64,000 bases of DNA, from NCBI RefSeq assembly GCF_001185345.1, contig NZ_KQ236744.1:615432-679431 (forward strand). Reading direction: 5' to 3'. The position numbers and the translations under genes are program-made. The DNA is from Dorea sp. D27. Its GTDB lineage: Bacteria; Bacillota; Clostridia; Lachnospirales; Lachnospiraceae. Below the pieces are notes generated by a model, which saw only the letters and a program-made list of their open reading frames with translations, was not told where the DNA came from and searched no databases. This document shows positions 63,147 to 64,000 of the stretch, piece after piece (positions within the stretch are counted from its first letter, which is position 1; every line of letters begins with the position of its first letter).

Positions 63147-63965
63147 GTGGACAAGAGAGAGAAAAAGACGATTTTAATAGTAGAAGATATGGGGATGAAC
63201 CGGCAGCTTCTTTCGGTTATATTAGGACAAGATTATAATATACTGGAAGCGGAAAACGGTCTTGAAGCACTTGAGGTACTGGAAAAGGAGCATTCCAGCA
63301 TAGCGTTGATTATGCTGGATATCATCATGCCGGTGATGGACGGCTTTACATTTCTGGAACATGCTAAAAATACAGAGGAATATAAAGAGATACCTATTAT
63401 TTTCGTTACGGCTGAGACATATAAGGAGAATGTTTTAAAGGGGTTGGAAAATGGCGTTTGTGATGTGATTGCCAAACCGTTTGACCCGTATCTCATTACG
63501 CACCGGGTTGGACAGCTTATCCAGCTGACCGAAGGGCAGAAGAGGAAACGCGTCGGACAGGCGCATCCTGCAAAGCAGAAGGAACCTGGGTTTGTGCTCA
63601 TCGTCGATGACGCGGAGATGAACCGTGTCATACTAAAAGAAATGCTGCATGAAAAATACAGGATATTGGAGGCTGCGGACGGAGAAGAAGCATTGGGACA
63701 TCTGGCCGCCCATAAAGGTGAGATTGAGGCAGTCCTTTTAGATATCATCATGCCTGTGATGGATGGGATAGAAATGATGGGGAAGGCTCAAAATAAAATG
63801 CTTCTGCACGATGTGCCTGTTATTGCTATTACGGCTGAAAGTTCACCGGTTAAGATGCAGCAGATCAGAGATTTGGGCATCTGTGAAATCATACATAAAC
63901 CATTCGATCCTACGGTGATAGAAAACAGGATAAACAATATGATAGAACTGTTTACAGTCAAATAA
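63147..63965 (+). CDS. Double-receiver response-regulator-like protein, no output domain
   Basis: A 272-residue protein with two CheY-like receivers: residues about 8-130 (phosphoacceptor in ALIMLDIIMPVMDG, conserved K in AKPFDP) and about 148-268 (AVLLDIIMPVMDG, HKPFDP). Phosphoacceptor Asp and Thr/Lys sites are present in both. No DNA-binding or enzymatic domain follows. The start is taken at GTG 63147 after GGAGGT; ATG 63132 is possible. It may be a phosphorelay shuttle. It is flanked on both sides by GGGGACGG repeats. Confidence 0.75.
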   Translation: MDKREKKTILIVEDMGMNRQLLSVILGQDYNILEAENGLEALEVLEKEHSSIALIMLDIIMPVMDGFTFLEHAKNTEEYKEIPIIFVTAETYKENVLKGLENGVCDVIAKPFDPYLITHRVGQLIQLTEGQKRKRVGQAHPAKQKEPGFVLIVDDAEMNRVILKEMLHEKYRILEAADGEEALGHLAAHKGEIEAVLLDIIMPVMDGIEMMGKAQNKMLLHDVPVIAITAESSPVKMQQIRDLGICEIIHKPFDPTVIENRINNMIELFTVK

Positions 63966-63970
63966 CGAAT

Positions 63971-64000
63971 CTGGGACGGGGGAAAACGAATTGGGGACGG
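63971..64000. repeat. Second GGGGACGG repeat, cut by window end
   Basis: CTGGGACGGGGGAAAACGAA followed by TTGGGGACGG matches 63032-63061 nearly base for base. The second half of the palindrome would lie beyond the window. Confidence 0.7.

Overview
The window looks like a mosaic region of a gut Lachnospiraceae/Clostridiales chromosome. Supporting this are Tn1549/CTn-type conjugative genes, large serine recombinases, TnpV/TnpW/TTRAP/Cys-rich-VLP accessory proteins, a bile salt hydrolase, ECF transport and AgrC/LytTR-type signalling. No rRNA, tRNA or CRISPR array was seen.

Layout. (1) 1-14.89 kb is the right part of a GC-rich ICE (element A): topB, a frameshifted ArdA/ArdC-type gene, small transfer-accessory genes, relaxase and MobC, an XRE regulator, Tn916 orf7/orf8-like regulators, TnpW and a large serine recombinase. 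An AT-rich cargo module (9.73-11.28 kb) sits inside it: promoter, 8-codon leader peptide, attenuator hairpins, a Cys-rich KTR protein and an RlmN/Cfr-like radical SAM methyltransferase. This is the architecture usually seen with inducible ribosome-protection resistance genes. (2) 14.98-35.91 kb appears to be one inserted segment (element B) that splits an older serine recombinase gene. The gene halves at 14886-14977 (-) and 35911-36003 (-) rejoin in frame at a shared TG dinucleotide. B carries a TetR-led membrane-lipid operon (cardiolipin synthase, acyltransferase-like, MGDG-synthase-type glycosyltransferase, PAP2, AI-2E exporter), FUSC, a bile salt hydrolase and several gene scars. Its mobilization/replication core is a MobQ relaxase with an RSF1010-like nic, CHC2 primase, SF3 helicase, GTACGGC repeats, a serine recombinase, TnpW, a sigma-like protein, an AlbA_2 ATPase-like protein and TnpV. 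(3) 35.9-47.2 kb is the residue of the older element C (RepA_N, Cys-rich VLP). It is followed by a heterodimeric ABC exporter with TetR and an ECF importer with TetR; the two transporter operons share a near-identical upstream operator block. Broken response-regulator, DtxR, ABC and AraC pieces are scattered among them. (4) 47.2-64 kb looks like host chromosome: a wall-anchored surface protein, a LytTR/GHKL two-component pair, then a DeoR regulator next to a nine-gene catabolic operon, a fused dihydroxyacetone kinase, and a double-receiver protein flanked by a palindromic repeat.

How the genes work together. The catabolic operon encodes a complete 2-oxoacid/acetoin-type dehydrogenase (E1 alpha, E1 beta, E2, E3) and its own lipoate ligase. 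With these are an FGGY kinase, an aldolase-family protein lacking the canonical HxDH motif, and an SGNH hydrolase, with dihydroxyacetone kinase downstream. This suggests an uncharacterised route turning a sugar-like or methyl-ketone substrate into an acyl-CoA plus a triose. The strongest leads are this pathway, the attenuated radical-SAM module, and the nested insertions with a lipid/bile-acid cargo.
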